Origin: Agelaius tricolor
Taxonomy: Eukaryota; Chordata; Aves; Passeriformes; Icteridae
Assembly: GCA_023055355.1 (NCBI GenBank)
Contig: JALJCS010000001.1
Coordinates: forward strand, 71,961,381 to 72,025,380
Length of the DNA stretch: 64,000 nucleotides
Direction: 5' to 3'
Shown here: piece by piece, positions 62,398 to 64,000 of the stretch
Layout of the letters: each line of letters opens with the position of its first letter
Numbering within the stretch: position 1 is the first letter of the stretch
The notes under the pieces: generated by a model
What the model was told of the DNA's origin: nothing
Databases searched by the model: none
The model's input: only the letters and a program-made list of their open reading frames with translations
Program-made: the position numbers and the translations under genes

Positions 62398-64000
62398 TAT
62401 GCATATATTTGTATATGGAAATAAATATTTGCATAAACAAAGAAAGTGAAGTTGGTCTACACCTCATTGGTACCTAGTTGCTATGCCTTACAGGAGTCAG
62501 AAGAAATATTGCATTGCTGTGTTTACTTTGAAAACACCAGCTCATCTTTTCTTTTTCTTTGCATGCCCTGGTGTCATTTACATGATTAAGTCACTCTTTA
62601 ATAAATTTTTGATAAGCAACTACTATTACCTTGTGCAAAACTTTCTCCTCAGTAATGCAGATTTATGTATCCAGGGTGAATAAGGATGCTTGAAAATTGA
62701 AGTGTGCCCTCCAAAAAAGATATATTGTACTTTTACCCGGTAATTCAGGGATCAATACATTATTAACTAGTTTACTGCTGAAGATTTGTGGTATTCATTT
62801 ATTTTTTATCAGGACTAGACAAATTTACAGTATCCCCCAGGTGCTAATTTTGCCCTACTCATAAAGAGAAAAAAGTGCCAATAAATAGAGATTTTGCATG
62901 AGATTCTTTTTATTTCCTTTTACACAATGAAAATTTTGTTATCATCTTTAAATATTGTCTTGGTGGAGCTCACGCAGATTGTGAGGATGTGATTCTTCAG
63001 CTGCTTTCCACCATTTTGCCTCTTCCACTGATGTGCCTGATCATGTATGAGTGGCACGTGATGAGGGAGAACCATTTTTGATGTTCTTTCTTCAAAAAAA
63101 GGCTCAGGAGGTCCCTGAGCTTAAAGCAATGAGAATTCAGAGAATATGCCCAAAAAACTCCATTGTATATTTTCCCTGTTGTTATCCTGTGCTGAAGGCC
63201 CAGCCCAGGGTAGGAATGGCCAGATCCCAGAGGGATTTGCCTCCCCATCTGCAGCAAAAAAGGGACAACCCTGTCCCTCCTCTGCAGCTGTGCAGCTTAA
63301 ACTATTTCTTATCTGAAAAGGGGCAAGACAAAAGTGTCACTGCTTGGGGCTGGGATGCTCACAGGGGAGCAAGCTGGAAAGATCAGCGAGGGCGAGGTGC
63401 TTTGCTATTCTCTGCTTGCCTGAGATCCCTGGGAGCAGCAGAGCTGGGCGATGATTTACGGCTTTCCTGGAGAAATGACTCTTGGGTTCACAGGGTTGGT
63501 ATTTTGAAAGATCTGGTGAGCCTGGCTGGCTGCCTGCTGTTTATCAGAGCTGTCAGAAGGATGTGGCTTTTGGAGAAAGGTGAGACTTGCTCCTGTGACA
63601 CGGACACATCGCAGGCAGCAGATGAGGCACCTGCACTGTGAGATTAAAGAAAAGAAGATTCTTTCATCTCTGATGCTCTGCTCTAGTTTGAAAACACAGA
63701 GAGAGTGGGTATATTTTTAGTTTTCTATTCTTCCTTTGAGGTTTCTCCTTTCTTTTTTTTTTTCTGCTTCACTTTCATTGAAAATGCAATGCAAATAGGT
63801 CTGCAAATATGACAGAATTGTTTCATAATCATCACAAAATCCAGGTGCTTGTGCTGTTAGAAACTGGTGCAGCAAGATATGTCTGTGCCCTTTTGATTAT
63901 ATTTACCAAACCTCAGAAATTACCCATCTGAGAGATAAAGCCCAGGCATAAGATTTGAATGTACATCCTCCAAAAACAGATCTTAGAATATTTTGCTCAG
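62398..64000. other. Unique noncoding DNA, last part GC-richer
   Basis: No mobile element recognised. The 196-codon plus frame at 63051-63641 lies in the GC-richer 63.2-63.6 kb stretch and passes a GAAAG/GTGAGA donor-like site (GT at 63580-63581), but no domain is visible. T/C-rich tract near 63750-63765. Confidence 0.5.

Overview
This window looks like vertebrate nuclear DNA, most likely from a songbird (oscine passerine). The evidence is the repeats: thirteen 5'-truncated CR1 LINE fragments on both strands, four solo LTRs of bird endogenous retroviruses (two resemble a type I know from passerine genomes), and one SINE with a tRNA-Ile-like head and a CR1-like tail, as in the zebra finch TguSINE1 class. 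No database search was possible, so repeat names are by recognition and subfamilies are not assigned. There are no bacterial operons, ribosome-binding sites, CRISPR arrays or intact viral genes.

I find no protein-coding gene I can support. The longest open frames (217, 196, 179, 171 and 165 codons) are what chance allows in 64 kb of AT-rich DNA, and none shows a recognisable domain. Several other frames are read through CR1, LTR or microsatellite sequence. The window is best read as intergenic DNA or the inside of a large intron.

Layout. 1-9.8 kb: unique AT-rich DNA with homopolymer tracts. 9.8-13.1 kb: two CR1 fragments in opposite orientation. 13.1-22.1 kb: unique. 22.1-27.2 kb: three CR1 fragments and an ATCAAT microsatellite. 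27.2-33.1 kb: unique, with an AATAAA plus A21 tract near 30.9 kb that resembles a retrocopy tail, and a G/T-rich tract near 32.8 kb. 33.1-40.2 kb: one CR1 tail, then unique. 40.2-53.3 kb: the repeat-rich part, holding a CR1 split by a solo LTR, four further CR1 fragments, the SINE, and a CR1 split by two different solo LTRs. 55.5-56.0 kb: a solo LTR that carries a self-complementary pentanucleotide array. 58.6 kb: a perfect GGAAG array of 28 units. 61.3-62.4 kb: a CR1 followed directly by a 15-bp perfect hairpin, and a 19-bp tandem repeat built on TAATTA. 62.4-64 kb: unique.

There is no gene system to reconstruct. The interesting content is the nested insertion history, the palindrome grown inside an LTR, a few unusual short repeats, and some weak candidates for exons or conserved elements that need comparative data.
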